From contig CM075937.1 in the NCBI GenBank assembly GCA_038030265.1, positions 14,322,001-14,386,000 on the forward strand: 64,000 nt of DNA, in the 5' to 3' direction. Position 1 is the stretch's first letter; each line of letters begins with the position of its first letter. Positions 1 through 12,049 of this stretch are shown here, piece after piece. A program made the translations under genes and the position numbers. The DNA is from Corythucha ciliata (taxonomy: Eukaryota; Arthropoda; Insecta; Hemiptera; Tingidae). Under the pieces are notes generated by a model. That model searched no databases and was not told the origin of the DNA. It saw only the letters and a list, made by a program, of their open reading frames with translations.

Positions 1-1090
1 AATGGAGGACAAGCGATAACTCACCGCTGAAATTAAAAAACAAATTCCAATTCGCAGCTAAAATTTTGAAAAAACGCTTTCATTGGCTAGATTGTAAATT
101 GTGAAAAAGCTCTAATTGGAGGATAAGATTGAGGAAAAGCGGTGATTCGCGGATAAAACAGAAATAAACAAAAATGCGTTGATTTATTGCTGAGAAGTAT
201 AAAAATCCCCAGTTCACGGTAAAAATTGAGAAAAAAAGGTAGTTCGCTTTAAAAATTGCGAAAGGCGCTAATTTGAAGGCAGTAGTTGAGAAAAATCGCC
301 AATTTGTAGCTAAAAGTTATAATCAATAAAATACTAATAAGCTGCTAAAATTGTGAAAAACTACTCACGTATGGCTAAAAAAGGGGGAAAACGCTAATTC
401 GCTACTGAAACTGAAACGGCGACATCATAAAGCATTAATATGCGTCTAAAATGGAGAAAAAGCGTTAATTTGCGGCTTAAATGTTGGAAAAAGCGCTATA
501 CTTTTGGCTAAAAACAAAGAAAAGGCGATAACTCGCTGCTAAAATTGAGGCTAGAATTGAAAAAAACATGACAAAAATCGCTAATAGGCTAGAAGTAAAA
601 ACACGAACAAAGACAAATGAGCGGCTAAAACAGAGAAAAACGCTTATTCGCGGCTATACTTGAGGTAAAGTGATAATTCACAGCTAAAATTGAGAAATAA
701 AACACTAATATTGTCAGCAAAAATAGAGAAAAAACGACTCATGTGTGGCTAAAAAAAAGGGTTAAAACGCTAATTCATTAATGAAATGGTGAATGGTGGT
801 ATAAAGCAGTACGCGGCTAATATGGAGAAAAGGCGTTAATTGAGGCTTAAATGTTGGAAAAAGCGCTATAGTTCTGACTAAAAACGCAGAAAAAGCGCTA
901 AATCGCTGCTAAAGTGGAGAAAAAAAGAGGGAGAATTCGTGGCTAAAACCGAGAAAACATGACAAAAATCGCTAGTAGGCTAGTATCTCGGCTAGAAGTA
1001 AAAACACAAGCAAATTGAAAATAAGCGGCAAAAACAGAGAAAAACGCGTGTTCGAGGCTAAAATTGAGGTAAAGTGATAATTCTTGGCTG
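1..1090 (+). repeat. Family A degenerate tandem repeat (~30-bp unit) with higher-order copies
   Basis: Units of about 29-31 bp read as variants of CTAATTCGCGGCTAAAAT followed by TGAGAAAAA. A longer period is superimposed: the segment around 310-690 recurs at about 690-1085. Markers are ATGTTGGAAAAAGCGCTATA at 481 and 851 (370 bp apart) and ATGACAAAAATCGCTA at 568 and 959 (391 bp apart). Stops are frequent in all frames, so it is not coding. Confidence 0.85.
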
Positions 1091-1470
1091 AATATCCATC
1101 GAATGGACATTTTAGGGTCTTAATTTCAGTGAATTCGCCAGTTTAGGGGGGGGGGGGTCTTAATTCGAGCAAAATTGCCAGTTTCTGAGCCTGTTTTGTG
1201 GCAACGAAACCCAGGCTAGCAGTTACCACAACAGCACATAAGGCATGCAACGAATACCGACGAAATTTGAAGTCTCCCGGCTGAATATCCACGCGCTGAA
1301 CTTGCTGAACTCGTTTGGGGGGCTGTAAATACCCGATAGGTTTAGGTCCAGCTCTGAGCTCATTATAACCAGAATCTAGATCAAAATAAGCAATTTTCGG
1401 TCGAACAGAGCCTTTCCCAATATGAATTATTGACCCCAAGAGTCAATTTGAGGCGAAATTTCGATCTTTC
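1091..1470 (+). repeat. Family B degenerate tandem repeat, short block
   Basis: Repeated phrases such as GGTCTTAATTTCAGTGAATT, CAAAATTGCCAGTTTCTGAG and GACGAAATTTGAAGTCTCC match the ~30-bp B unit. A G12 run lies at 1146-1157. The 98-codon open frame on the minus strand here is a by-product of the repeat. Confidence 0.6.
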
Positions 1471-4400
1471 AGTCAAAACAAGGTACAAAATTATTGTTTT
1501 ACGCCAGAAGTCATTTGCTGAGACATAATTTCATGCAATACACGGTGTTGTTTTTAAAACAAATATCCAGGAAAAAGTGGGCAATACCATGTCGTTAGGG
1601 TTGAAAATCACAATGAAACGGTAAAAATGTATTAAGTTCGCCAATCAGTGGAAAAATGCAAGACCAAATCAATCGTTTTATAGTGGAAATTGACCCCTGG
1701 GCGACAGAACTGTAATTTCAACAAGATCAATGAGGGACAACGCCAAAAAAACAAAAACATAAGGCAGAAAGAACAACAATAAAAATCGCCTGAATCGAAC
1801 GGGGAGAAAAAAGGCTGCACGGCAGGCTCTATAGTCGCCCCGCCGACGGCTCCGTATGGTGATGCGAAGGCAGAAACTTTCCGCCTTGTCGGCATGCTTT
1901 TGCCGTCGGCAATGCGAATTGGGCATCTCATATCGGCCAAAGCAAGAGAGAAAATACATGATATTCACCAAATTCCTTCAAAAATTATGGTGAACTTCGA
2001 CGATTTCTAGTGCCGACTCTTTTAACCAAACATTTTTAATTTGGTGGGGCGCGTTTAAATCGAGAAAATTCGAAATTTTGGAAAATGGCCTTAAAGAAAA
2101 AATGTTTAAAACGCACAGGCCGACACAAAATATGAAGATGAGGTCTTGTGAGCTATTCTGTAGCCTCAAACAGATTCAAGGTGACATTAGAGCAAAATTT
2201 GTGTTGTTAGCTGTCGTAGCTAGTCGTTAACTCACATTTTAACTCTTAGGGGTGTAGTAAAAGCCAGTTGATACCCGTTGGATTCGGATTTTTGAGTACT
2301 TCTCCCTAACCTGATCTACACAAATGACAAGATGTCACATAGCACTGCAACAAAACCAATCACGAACACCAAGACGCCACAATTCAGGACTTTTTTTTTT
2401 CTCACCTGAACACTGAACCGGCAACCCGTGTACGACTGAGCTCCAAGATATGAACAGAAAAATTAAGACACGGGAGCCTTCCCTCTCTTCTTGTACTTTC
2501 ATACCTTCAAGGGATGAAGGTTCCAGTTTTTGTAAATATGAAGTGGGAGGAGCTATCGAAAATATGGTTCATTTCAAGTTATCATGAATCGTGTACAATA
2601 GAAGGATGGCGTTTGGTGGGGGGGGGGGAGTCAATCCAAACAAGTTTTCGCTTCTGAAACCATGGAAAGCCTCCAAACAAATATTTGAGAGTAGATTTAT
2701 GCAAATCCGGAAAATTCTACAGTGAAGAAACTACAGCATTCCCAGCCTGAGTCATCACACCGGTTAAGGTTATTGACGGCGGGGCAGCGATGAAGCCATT
2801 ACAGTCGCTCGAGGGGGGTTAACCTCCTTTAGTGCTCGACTTCAGCCAATGGAAATTCTCTGATTCTGCTCCCAGCCCCCAAACCCACCACCACCATCTA
2901 CATAAGTCCTACAAAAACAACAATAGCATCAAGTCCATCCAGATGTTTTACAACGAGTTCTCATTTTTCCATGACGCATCCCTAAATTATTATAATACAC
3001 CGTTGATGTATATTTATTTTTCATAAGGACACTAACCTTGTGACGAGGAATGCTGAGGAAGACTAGACGTTCGGGGAGTTAGCGCGGGATTCCGCGATTT
3101 AAAGCTCAAGTGCTGCGTATCGACGAAACCCTCGGTATCCTCTACAACTGGGGGGGGGGGGCATAAAAAAATGACATAAATTTAGTCACCGAAATCAAAA
3201 TTTAAGCAATGTTCATGATTTAACTTACCTGGAACTACGGGCGGCCGTGAAGCAGTGTGTTTGAACATAGTTATCTCGGGCAGGGAGGAGCCCCTACCTT
3301 TTTATTCATCCTCATCCCAACAAATCTGCGAGCAAAAACGTTAAATTTTAATATGTTGGTAGGTAATAGCAGTTATTGATCATGGAAATCATCATAATAG
3401 CCGTTGTAGGGGAACCGGGTCTGTTTCCTATGCTATTCTTCTAAAATATGAAAGGAGGTAGAGTTCCCCATTGAATAGGTAAACGTCATATTCACTCAAC
3501 TTCATATTTCACGGTAAGTTAGATCGGAGCTAGGGAAACAATAGAAAAGAAACTTAAGGCTTCCCGTAGGATTTTTTTTGGTCCATAGGAATCATCTGCC
3601 AACGAGGTTTTTTTTTAAATAAAAAATAAAGAAAATGAACCATGAAATATGTTTTTACCATTAGAAAAGTGGGGGATATTGGATAATAAAGAACTTTCGC
3701 GTATTTCATGTTACGGAGAGACCGCTAAGGATGTCTTGAAGCCGACAAGTCAACTCTTTCAAAAATGACAGGCACTGCTTGTTGGAGAGCGGAAGAGAGT
3801 TTGAGCTCTGCGCAGCCGGGGCAATCGATGTTTTCTCGAATCCTTACGATTCTTCTACAACTCTTCTCATTCATTCACCAATGTTCACTCACGGATTTCC
3901 TCTCCACCGATCAGGGAGAGGAGCAATCCACCGAGAGAACTACCCCCCCCCCCCCGGCACCACCATAGTCATTCAAGTAAACGTCCCATTATCGTTTAAC
4001 TACCATAAATCGCAAAATTTCACGGTTGTCAATGAAATTTCAATTTGAACAGTTTAAGCTCGTCATCCAGAAGGTACAAATTCACGAAAATCAGACTGCC
4101 TCTTCACTTTTTTTTTTAGAGGAGCCCATACCTGTACTCATGAGCATCTACCAATCATACATACTTCGTTCGCTACCGCGGTTTATAATAGCCAGATGCT
4201 GTATTTATGATTGAAAAAGAAAACATGGGTTTAAGGGCTCACCAGAAAAAAAAAATACAGGTAGGAAAATATTGAATACGAGCAATTAGTGGTGGAGAAG
4301 TGGTGAGATTTATGCTCCATTAAATCCCAGTTATGACTCATCCAAAGACAATAATCAAATCCCAACGGAAATGATAAAGAGCGGGGGAGTTTTTTGTTCT

Positions 4401-5280
4401 CGACACGCTTTTCTCCCGCAGTTTACCGGCCAAAGACGGTAAGTGACACTTGACAAATGTACGAAAATTCAGAAAAAGTTGGCCCCTAAAATTGTTAGAT
4501 CGTCGAGCCTTTTAGGGGCACCAGATGAGCACGACGATAGTGTCTGAACGTGCCATCTGAAGACTTAAAATCGATGGCTCTCCTAGAGAAGAAAACTTTT
4601 CGGACAGAATGAAATCGAAATACGTCATTTTTAAAACGGGCGGACCGTCCACAGAGTCTAAGGAAACAATATTTCATTTTATTATAACGAAGCCGCGAGG
4701 GACGACCACTACCCATGACTATCATTATTTTGTGACGGCGGGGGGAGGGGCTAAATGTACTGCTTACCTGTGAAAAGGATCTACTCCCGATCCAGTACAA
4801 AGTTTCTGGGGGATTCTTGCCAGTTTTCTTTATTCAAAATCAACACTTAGTCGTCCCATCAAACATATTTTTGCGGTTAGCTTGGGGCAGTTTTCGGGCA
4901 TTCAGTGATTTTCTTGCGTACTAAAATCACGTCGCCGAGGTTGAAATATGACAATTTGCTATCTTACTGGTAATGTAGGCAGTTTTTTGGGGGCGAAAAT
5001 AAGTGTCTTCCTGCCCAAAAGTCAGTTATTCAACCGATGAGAGCAGGCGCAGATCTATACGTAGAGAGGGGCTGGCTCTGGGGTTCTTGAGCCCCCTCCT
5101 TCGAGGCAGCACTCGATGGGTTCGATTCCCGGGTCCAACGTTGACTCTGGAAAAGGCTAATGTATCCAGCCCTAAAACGTTTTAATTTCACCGGTGGAGG
5201 GGGAAGTTGACAAAGTGGAGAAGATCCTATTCAGCGGGGGGAAGGAATGGTCATCTAATCGATTTTAGGGCGCAAATAAG
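1471..5280. other. AT-rich spacer or intron, no gene recognised
   Basis: Mostly non-tandem sequence with G or C runs at 2618-2628 (G11), 3150-3161 (G12) and 3943-3955 (C13). Short open frames on both strands (for example 1632-1940 minus and 4495-4800 minus) show no known motif or plausible splice structure. Isolated C/D-like ~30-bp units appear near 4920-5000 and 5170-5280. Confidence 0.5.
5070..5165 (+). repeat. Possible tRNA-derived SINE relic (B-box-like motif)
   Basis: GGGTTCGATTCCCGG at 5118-5132 matches a tRNA B box and T-loop with a mostly paired stem. No matching acceptor stem, D-arm or anticodon arm could be folded upstream, so it is not called a tRNA. A decayed tRNA-derived SINE head is the most economical reading, though chance remains possible. 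Confidence 0.3.
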
Positions 5281-5290
5281 TCTATTCATC

Positions 5291-5435
5291 GGGAGGCCGA
5301 CATCGGGGCCAAAGAGGTTATATTTAGGTGGACTGTTATCTACCCCCATCCCATGCAATCCTATGCAAATCGTGATAAGGTAACCCTTGTGTAACTTATA
5401 TCTACGTAAAAAAAGTTGGCCCCGATGTCCGGAAC
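5291..5435. mobile_element. Short terminal-inverted-repeat element (MITE) with 10-bp target duplication
   Basis: CCGACATCGGGGCCAA near the left end is mirrored by TTGGCCCCGATGTCCGG at the right end. The 10-bp word TCTATTCATC flanks the element directly at 5281-5290 and 5436-5445. The 145-bp interior has no coding capacity. A duplication of 8-10 bp fits hAT- or Mutator-like mobilisation; the superfamily is not certain. Confidence 0.8.
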
Positions 5436-5445
5436 TCTATTCATC

Positions 5446-6680
5446 TTTAAAAAAACGCAAATAGCCAGTTTGACCACTTTTCCCACTACCACTTTGTCAG
5501 TTACGCCATCTGCAAGGGCGCAAAAAAAATGATCAGATTGGCTATTTCAAGGGCACGAATCGTCTGAAGTTGAGCGATTTTCAAGTCATCAAGAAGACTC
5601 AGTTTGGCCATTTTTGAAGCACGAATGCAAAGTTTCGCCATAGTTGGTGGGGTGGGGGGCGATCAGTTAGTAAAACGAGGATGGTCCTTGTTCGGTGCGC
5701 TAACGCCAGTGGTCAGTTTATCGTTTCAAGGTGCAAAAAAGCCATTTTTGGTCATTTTTGTGTGCCGAAAGCCATTTTTAACCACGTGAGTCGTCCCTAA
5801 AATCATTCGAAGAGCGGAAATGGTCAGTTCGGGCATTTTTAGAGCATGAATTGGCAGTATGAGTATGCCATTTTTAGGGCGTGAATAGCCAGTTTTGCTA
5901 TTTTTAGGACACGAATAGTAATTTTAGACATTTTCAAGACGTGAATGCTCGGTTTGGCCATTATTGACGTAAGAATGGCCGATTTTAGTGCATTTAATTT
6001 AAAAAATTGTTCATGTCAAGGACAGGAGTCGTCAGTTTAACCATTTATAGGTCATATTTTACCGTTTAAGGGTGTGATATTTTCGGGAAACGAATCGTCA
6101 GTTTAACCATATTAGGGTCTAAATGGTCAGTTTTACCATTCTTAGACCGGGAATTGCCAGTTTCATTTTCTAGTCGCGAATAGCCAGTTTAGCTATTTTA
6201 ATGGCGCATAGGTCAGCTTTGCCATATAAAGGGCGCGAATTGTACGTCAACCCAAAAGGCGAGAATTGCTATTTTTGGCGCAGGATTTTTCCAGTTTTAG
6301 GACATGAATTACCTTTCCAGACATTAATTAGGGCACAAATTAACAATTTATCCATTTTTAGGGCTCGGAAAGTCATTTTGGCCGTTTTATACAGAGCGGG
6401 AAACGCCAGTTTGGCTATTTTTAGCTCTAAAAAACAGTCAAGTGTAACCACTTTAATCGTTAGTTAGGCCATTTTTAGGGCGCACAAATCGTTCGTCAAG
6501 CCAAAGTGCGAATGGTCAGTTTGCCCATTCTTGGCGCGCGAACGGTCGTTTTTGCAATTTTTTAGAGTGGGAAAATAGTCAGTTAAGCTATTTTCAAGGC
6601 GCGATTGTAGTCATTTAGCCGTTTTTATAGTGGAAAATAGCTAGTTTAGGCTATTTTTAGGCAGCGAATGGCTATTTTTA
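5446..6680 (+). repeat. Family C degenerate tandem repeat (~30-bp unit)
   Basis: About 40 imperfect units of the form GCGAATGGTCAGTTTGGCC then ATTTTTAGG. The same family reappears in the same orientation at 24470-24960 and 25970-26480. Open frames here (6201-6467 plus, 6269-6451 minus) lie inside the repeat and have no protein signature. Confidence 0.85.
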
Positions 6681-7290
6681 GTTGAGCGAAGCACATGAAC
6701 ACACAATATCTCAAGCCCCTCCCATGAGCAAATCCAAATTTGATTGAGAACATACTCTGTGCAAAAATGACAGTTATCTAGTCTAATCGGCTTCTTCCTG
6801 GGTGAAATCCCTCCTCCTCCTGGGGCAGCAGCATCGATTATAAAACAACGCAAGTTCCTGCATGTTAATTTAACGTATACCTGCGGTTGGAATAGTCAGC
6901 GAAAAATAAGATTCGTGGCTACATTGTCAATATTGGAGTCACGTTTTCGACTTCTTGGGCAAAATGGCCAGTCCTGAGGTCGAATTTACCAGTTTTGGAC
7001 AACAAAACAACGACCCCAGTGGTACAGTACCACTGGGCAGTGACGGACTTACACCTATCGCAGCCCGGGGTGAAAATCTCTATAAGAGGCTCCCGGGTTC
7101 TATCAATCAAATGAACAAGGAATGTAATTTGTTGCCTCAAATTATGGGTTTTACTTTATTTAAACTGCAAATAAGCATTTTTTTTTACCGTTTAAGAAAC
7201 GAATTAGCTCATTTTCTCAATTTTGGCTATGTATACCTACTTAGTTGCCCCAAGAAGAAACTGGGAACTAGCGTTTCCTCGATGTAAATG
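6681..7290. repeat. Mixed repeat debris with a perfect 11-bp-arm hairpin
   Basis: CCCAGTGGTAC and GTACCACTGGG face each other across one base at 7015-7037. The sequence after it (CAGTGACGGACTTACACC) resembles hAT-type terminal sequence, but no partner end or target duplication was found. The 110-codon open frame at 6955-7287 crosses this debris and is not supported as a gene. Confidence 0.4.
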
Positions 7291-7690
7291 ATTACTTTTT
7301 CTCAATTTTAGCCGCCAATTAGCGCTTGTTTTCTATTCTAGCTGAGAATTAGTTGTTTTTTTCTCGTCTCACCAAGCGCTATTTTTAGAATTTTAGCCGC
7401 GGATAAGCATTTTTCCTCTAATCGAACCACGAAGTTGACTCTAGAAGCCGTGAATTGGCGCCTTCTTAATTTTAACTAAAAATTACCACTTTTTTCACAA
7501 TTTTAGCCACGTCATTGGCCGAAGGGCAGCACATTAGCGTATGTTTTCCAAGTTTTAGACTTAAAGGGGCCACCATAAATCGCGAATTAGCGATTTGTCT
7601 ATACATTTTCGTCTGGAATTTGTACCGAGAGACCGCGAATTGGAGCATTTTCTTAATTTCAGTCCCAAATGAGCTGTTTAATTTAATTTT
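7290..7690 (-). repeat. Family A tandem repeat, inverted orientation
   Basis: Repeated TTTCTCAATTTTAGCCGC and GAATTAGCG phrases are the reverse complement of the family A unit. The reverse complement of the family's marker unit (ACGAAGTTGACTCTAGAAGC) occurs near 7429. Confidence 0.8.
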
Positions 7691-7899
7691 AAAGCCGATT
7701 GGATGAAATTGAAATCGTCAAAAATGAGGCAAATCACGCAGTCTAACAGACTACCAAGTCTCCGTATCACATTCTTACATCCATGAACATAATACCTTAA
7801 AATCCCCATTTTTCTTAGTTGAGCTTTTCGGGAGGATGGGGGAGGGGATCTGAACAAGGACGCGGGGCGGTTCACCCCTACCTAGGAACGCACTGGGTA

Positions 7900-8789
7900 A
7901 ACTATAACTTCATGCTTTTGCCCTAAAAATTTGTTTCTGGGGTTCAGTTGACCAGTTGTTTAACTACCAAACACCGTTTTCACGCCTATTGAATGCCAGA
8001 GGACTTGATAACAGTTTGGCAATAGGGCCCAAATTAACGGGTTTTGTATTGAACAGTCTTTGAGCCAAATCAATGGGATTCCTGGGGTTGATTTTTACGT
8101 TTCTTGTTCAAATAGTCAGTTTTTGTGGTAAGATTGTTATTTTCTTCATCACTTTGTCTGTTTCTAGGATGAAATTGGTAGTTTTCGTAAAAAAAAATTA
8201 ATTTTTGCAACTCAAAGTAGTTTTTGGGGAATATTATCAATCAAATTTAGACACAATGCGGCTAGTTTACGAGTTAAGCAACGATAATGAAGGGGTAAAT
8301 TGCTTGTTTCCGGGTCTAGCTGGTTTCCTGGCCCGAATAGTCAGTTCCTGGCAGTGAAATAATTAGTTGTAGAGTCGAATTCGCTGAGTCTGGTCTGCGG
8401 TACGCGGTTTCAAGCCTAACTGCTCAGACTCCTTGGCTAAATTTCTAGTTTTCTACTTGCTTAGTCAGTTTCTAGGGGAAAAATTGTTAATTTCTCCTCC
8501 ACAGAGCCAGTTTACAAGCTGGCAAAGCCTCTAGAGGCAAACATGTGCCTCTGAATGACACACGAACATTTTTTGTTCAAAATAGTAAATTGCCTCTTAG
8601 GTATTGGGCATCAAATATTTTGGGGACATCATTTCTAGTTTCGAGGACATTAAGCATGGACAATTTGTCTGGAGTTTTGCGACCGTATGATGGAGAAAAG
8701 AAAATTGCTTGACGTGAAAGTGGGAATCGTCCCATAATTCGAGCAGAGTAAAAGTAGAATGCTTTAAAACTAATAGAACCCTATTTAGA
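7900..8789 (+). repeat. Family D degenerate repeat
   Basis: Loose ~30-bp units built on AATAGTCAGTTTCTGG and GAAATTGGTAGTTTTCG. It is more diverged than families A-C. It is interrupted by the hAT-like element beginning at 8798 and resumes at about 9700-9910. Confidence 0.55.
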
Positions 8790-9017
8790 CCCTAGAACAG
8801 GGGTGTCAAACTTGCGGCCCGCGAGCATCTTTTATGCGGCCCGCGAGCACCCCTGGGTATTTTTATTTCTTTATTTTTTGGGGTACCGGCTGTTGATATA
8901 GTTGCTGGTAATTATAAAATTAATTTGAAAAAATTGTGAAAAGGGGGAAACCCGGCGGCGAGTCCTCACCTCTTCTCTTGCTCATCCTTATAAGCTCTCC
9001 TACTCCAAAGTGTGTTC

Positions 9018-9121
9018 AAAAGCTCTATGTATGCGATCTGTGGAGTCTACTCAACCAAACAAATGTATTCCTTCGAAAAACGAAGCGTTTTGATATGATG
9101 CACAAAATCCACAGAGGCATA
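9018..9121 (+). mobile_element. Diverged copy of the 59.6-kb palindromic MITE, nested in the hAT-like element
   Basis: AGCTCTATGTATGCGATCTG, CAACCAAACAAATGTATTCC and CGAAAAACGAAGCGTTTTGA match the MITE at 59621-59762 in the same order and spacing. The outer ends are eroded. Confidence 0.7.
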
Positions 9122-9151
9122 ACACATGGTTTGTGAGGGAGGGTTAAAGCC

Positions 9152-9383
9152 CCATTCACATGAAACAATTTTCCTTGCAATATCGCGAGCAATCTCTTCA
9201 AAATCATGTGATCCTAATGAAAATTAATCACTGAACAGGCGATTTTAATGATAATGTACCCGATTTTTCTTACAATATCGCGCACAATTTCATTGAAAAC
9301 ACCTGGTCCGTGATTAATTTTCGTTAAGATCACATGTTTTTGAAGAGATTTCTCGTGACATTGCCTGTAAAATTGTATCGTGA
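9152..9383. mobile_element. Palindromic insert inside the hAT-like element
   Basis: CTCTTCAAAATCATGTGATC then CTAATGAAAATTAATCAC (about 9193-9231) is mirrored by GTGATTAATTTTCGTTAAGA then TCACATGTTTTTGAAGAG (about 9312-9349). The outer arms (CAATTTTCCTTGCAATATCG against the complement of CATTGCCTGTAAAATTG) are weaker. The start GTTAAAGCCCCATTCACATG resembles the TA-AGGCC ends of other MITEs in the window. Confidence 0.75.
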
Positions 9384-10369
9384 TGACCCACTATCTCGAT
9401 AACCGCTTCTTGAGTACTGTACACTCCATAAGTCCATACATAGGTGACCCGTACCCCCCAAAATTTAAAGAGGCTGAGAAAATTTCACTAAACAACTATG
9501 GGAGAGCTAGACAAGACATAATAGGTCGCTCTGCAGGAAACAAAAAAAAATGTCCTGAAAATTCATTATTTAATTAGTAAACTTCCTTATACTCGAGTAC
9601 CTAATTCTAGTTTGTGGTGCATAACGTTGGGGGGGGGGGGGCTACAATTTCCAAGTAATGGCCCGCCGAGAATTTTAGTTTGACACCAATGCCCTAGAAT
9701 CAGGCGTCTTAGGAGCCTGATTCTTGGCTTTTTGGCCGAATGAACCAAATCATGGACTAAAGCTTACGTTCTTTAGACGAGTAGCTGGTAGCCTGTTTAT
9801 AGGAGCCGAATTACAGAGAAATGAATTCAGTAAAATGCCTAGTTTCAAGACAGAATCGTTCAATTCTTGACACTAAATTGCAGTTTAACTGACTAATATT
9901 ACGTTTATGAGGTAAAATAATTATGAATTACGGAAGAAAATGCCACTTTTATTTTTCCTATGCTATCACATTTTGGAACAAAGATAATACAGCAACTTGA
10001 CATAAGTCAATTCCAATTGTCTTGCGGGAAAACCACAGGTAAAAAAATCAAAAAGCCAATTTCATTGAAATCACAGCTTCATGGGTCAATCGAAAGAGAG
10101 CGGAGAAGACGACCCTTTTAACCCCTACACCAGCTTCGTCGATGCGACTAAAACCCTCAACACAACTGTGACATGCTCAACGTTAGCCTAACTATTCTTC
10201 ATTTCCTTCGTATAGTATAAAGGAACATCTAAAATGTTTAATACCTGGAGAAATTCACAACACAATCCAGGTGTGGTACACCGTTTAGATAGACCTGCTA
10301 TTCAAGTCAACCAATGATTAACGGGTGGGAATGTGGGGGGGGGGGGTAAGCCAACGAAATAAAACTGTT

Positions 10370-10435
10370 CAAGTCGTTTTTTTCTGGTTTCGGGAGAAAA
10401 ATAAACATCGTGGAAGATATACTGTACAACTTTTG
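10370..10435 (+). repeat. 66-bp direct repeat, copy 1
   Basis: It runs from CAAGTCGTTTTTTTCTGG through GGAAGATATACTGTACAAC and differs at about one base from the copy 416 bp downstream. The near-identity indicates a recent local duplication or two insertions of one element. Confidence 0.9.
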
Positions 10436-10785
10436 CCCCCCCCCCACCATCACCACCACCACAGCGTTACATAATTAAAAATAGATCAAACGCGAAATCT
10501 CAGAAGGGGTGCTGGAAAAAAAATCTAGTTTATTTTCTTGATTTTTATGGATTCAAAATAGTATTGTTGGGAAGGGGATGAGAATCAGAAGCTTACAAGG
10601 AGCGTCGATACCAATTATCCGTAGGCTGAGAAATCGTTAAAACTTGAGCTTCAGCACCCACAGGACTTACTCGGTCATGACAACTCGGCCACACTACGGA
10701 TGCATTCTTGGGATTGTCACCCATTTTTGGAACTGAACTACAGATTCTTCTCCTAAATTGTCAGTTTTCAGTTCCAACTATATTC

Positions 10786-10851
10786 CAAGTCGTTTTTTTC
10801 TGGTTTCGGGAGAAAAATAAACATCGTGGAAGATATACTGTAAAACTTTTG
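10786..10851 (+). repeat. 66-bp direct repeat, copy 2
   Basis: It matches 10370-10435 except for GTAAAAC in place of GTACAAC. It is followed by a GC-rich stretch and then an A-tract. Confidence 0.9.
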
Positions 10852-11029
10852 CGTTGACGCCGTCCGTTGTAGCCGGCTAACCTGAGCCACCACAAAAAAA
10901 AAAAAAAAAAAAATCAAACTTGGAATTTCCCGGCTATTATTTTCTGGAACTTACGAATTCATTGATATTGAGCTCCGAATGATGTTATTAAGCGGCTATT
11001 CGTCAAGAGTACGACCGGGGTACGCAGCC

Positions 11030-11990
11030 TCTTAAAAATGTCACGGAAACTTGCAATCTCAATGAAACAACAATTTCGTGGAATTAAGGCCTGAAACTTG
11101 CAATTTCTCCGAAATTATGACCCGGAACGTGCCATTTCGCTTGAATTAAGACCGAAACTTGCATCTTGCATTTTCGCAGGCATTGAGACCCCGAAGTCGC
11201 CATAGGGCGGAATATTCAGCCAGGCTTTGGGCGCTGTTAGGACGCTCAAATTAGGACTTGAAACTTGCAATTTCACTAATATTCATCCCGGAAACTTCCC
11301 AATTTTGCGAAAATTTAGCTCCAGCATATAACAATTTGACGGCTATTTGTCAGACTTTGGCCAGCTAGGCCAAGTTCCACAGTCACTCGCGATTCCACGA
11401 AAATACCAGGACATTGCAATTTCGCAGATATTTTCAGCACTGAGTGATATAATTTTGTGGTTATATTTGCCAGACATTGCCGAAAAATGCACGAAACTTG
11501 CAATTTTGCGAAAATTAAGAACATCAATGGAATTTCGAGGTCAACTCGCTCTGAACGATGTAATTTCGCAGTTATTCGCCAAGATTTGTGCGGTCTCGGG
11601 ACCAATCAGATTGAGATCCACGCTCACTAAATCCAAGACCAGAACCTGGGCGATTTCGCTGATTTTCAACTCTGAAATGTAGCAAATTCGTGGCGTTTGG
11701 CTCGAGTGTTGAAATTCAGCGGCTTTTGGGGCCATGACATTTGTTCATTTACAGACTACTCTGCTTAGCCATTGAATGGCACATCACAAGTCTACACTTT
11801 TTCTGCCCCCCCCCCCCAATTGGGATTTCGCGGCTGTTTAACCTCGAAACTTGCAATTCCGTGGCTCTATTTATCCTCTCAATCTCAATTACAATTTTTG
11901 CGACAATTTTTTAGCCCCCGAAACTGATTTTTCTGGACTAAAACTAACGTTAAACTCATCAGGTTCTGAATGCTAAATTTTCAGATTTAT
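11030..11990 (-). repeat. Family B tandem repeat, inverted orientation
   Basis: Repeated GAAACTTGCAATTTCG and AATTAAGACCGAAACTTG phrases are the complement of the B unit. The complement of the family's GC-rich linker (TTTGGCCAGCTAGGCC) is near 11356. Open frames at 11315-11605 (minus) and 11347-11682 (plus) are repeat by-products. Confidence 0.8.
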
Positions 11991-12049
11991 CCTTTGATAA
12001 TCAGAGACCTGTGTGATTAGTGGAGCGGTGGGGGGGGGGGCAGTTGCAA

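Larger units (their letters stand above)
8798..9691. mobile_element. hAT-like non-autonomous element, 894 bp, with 8-bp target duplication
   Basis: The left end is CAGGGGTGTCAAACTTGCGG and the right end, read inward, is CATTGGTGTCAAACT. The perfect 8-bp duplication CCCTAGAA occupies 8790-8797 and 9692-9699. The CAGGGGTGTCAAAC-type terminus with CGGCCCGCG just inside and a TCTAGA-like target is typical of hAT transposons. No transposase frame is present. The interior carries other inverted-repeat sequences (see 9018-9121 and 9152-9383) and a G13 run at 9629-9641, so it appears to be composite. Confidence 0.92.
9910..11030. other. AT-rich spacer holding a 66-bp direct repeat and a poly(A) tract
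   Basis: No gene was found. It contains the direct repeat pair at 10370-10435 and 10786-10851, a G12 run at 10335-10346, a C10 run at 10436-10445 and an A-tract of about 20 near 10894-10913 preceded by GC-rich GTCCGTTGTAGCCGGC, which may be a short retroelement tail. Confidence 0.5.

Noticed and set aside
1..1090. Regular ~30-bp repeats resembling a CRISPR array
   Set aside because: Units are degenerate and contiguous with no constant repeat alternating with unique spacers, there are no cas genes, and the window is eukaryotic.
4440..4800. Possible exon ending in a donor-like GGTAAGTG
   Set aside because: No coding frame with a recognisable motif reaches the donor, and no acceptor or partner exon was found.
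5100..5150. tRNA gene suggested by the B-box-like GGGTTCGATTCCCGG
   Set aside because: No acceptor stem, D-arm or anticodon arm could be paired upstream at the right spacing; retained only as a weak SINE relic.
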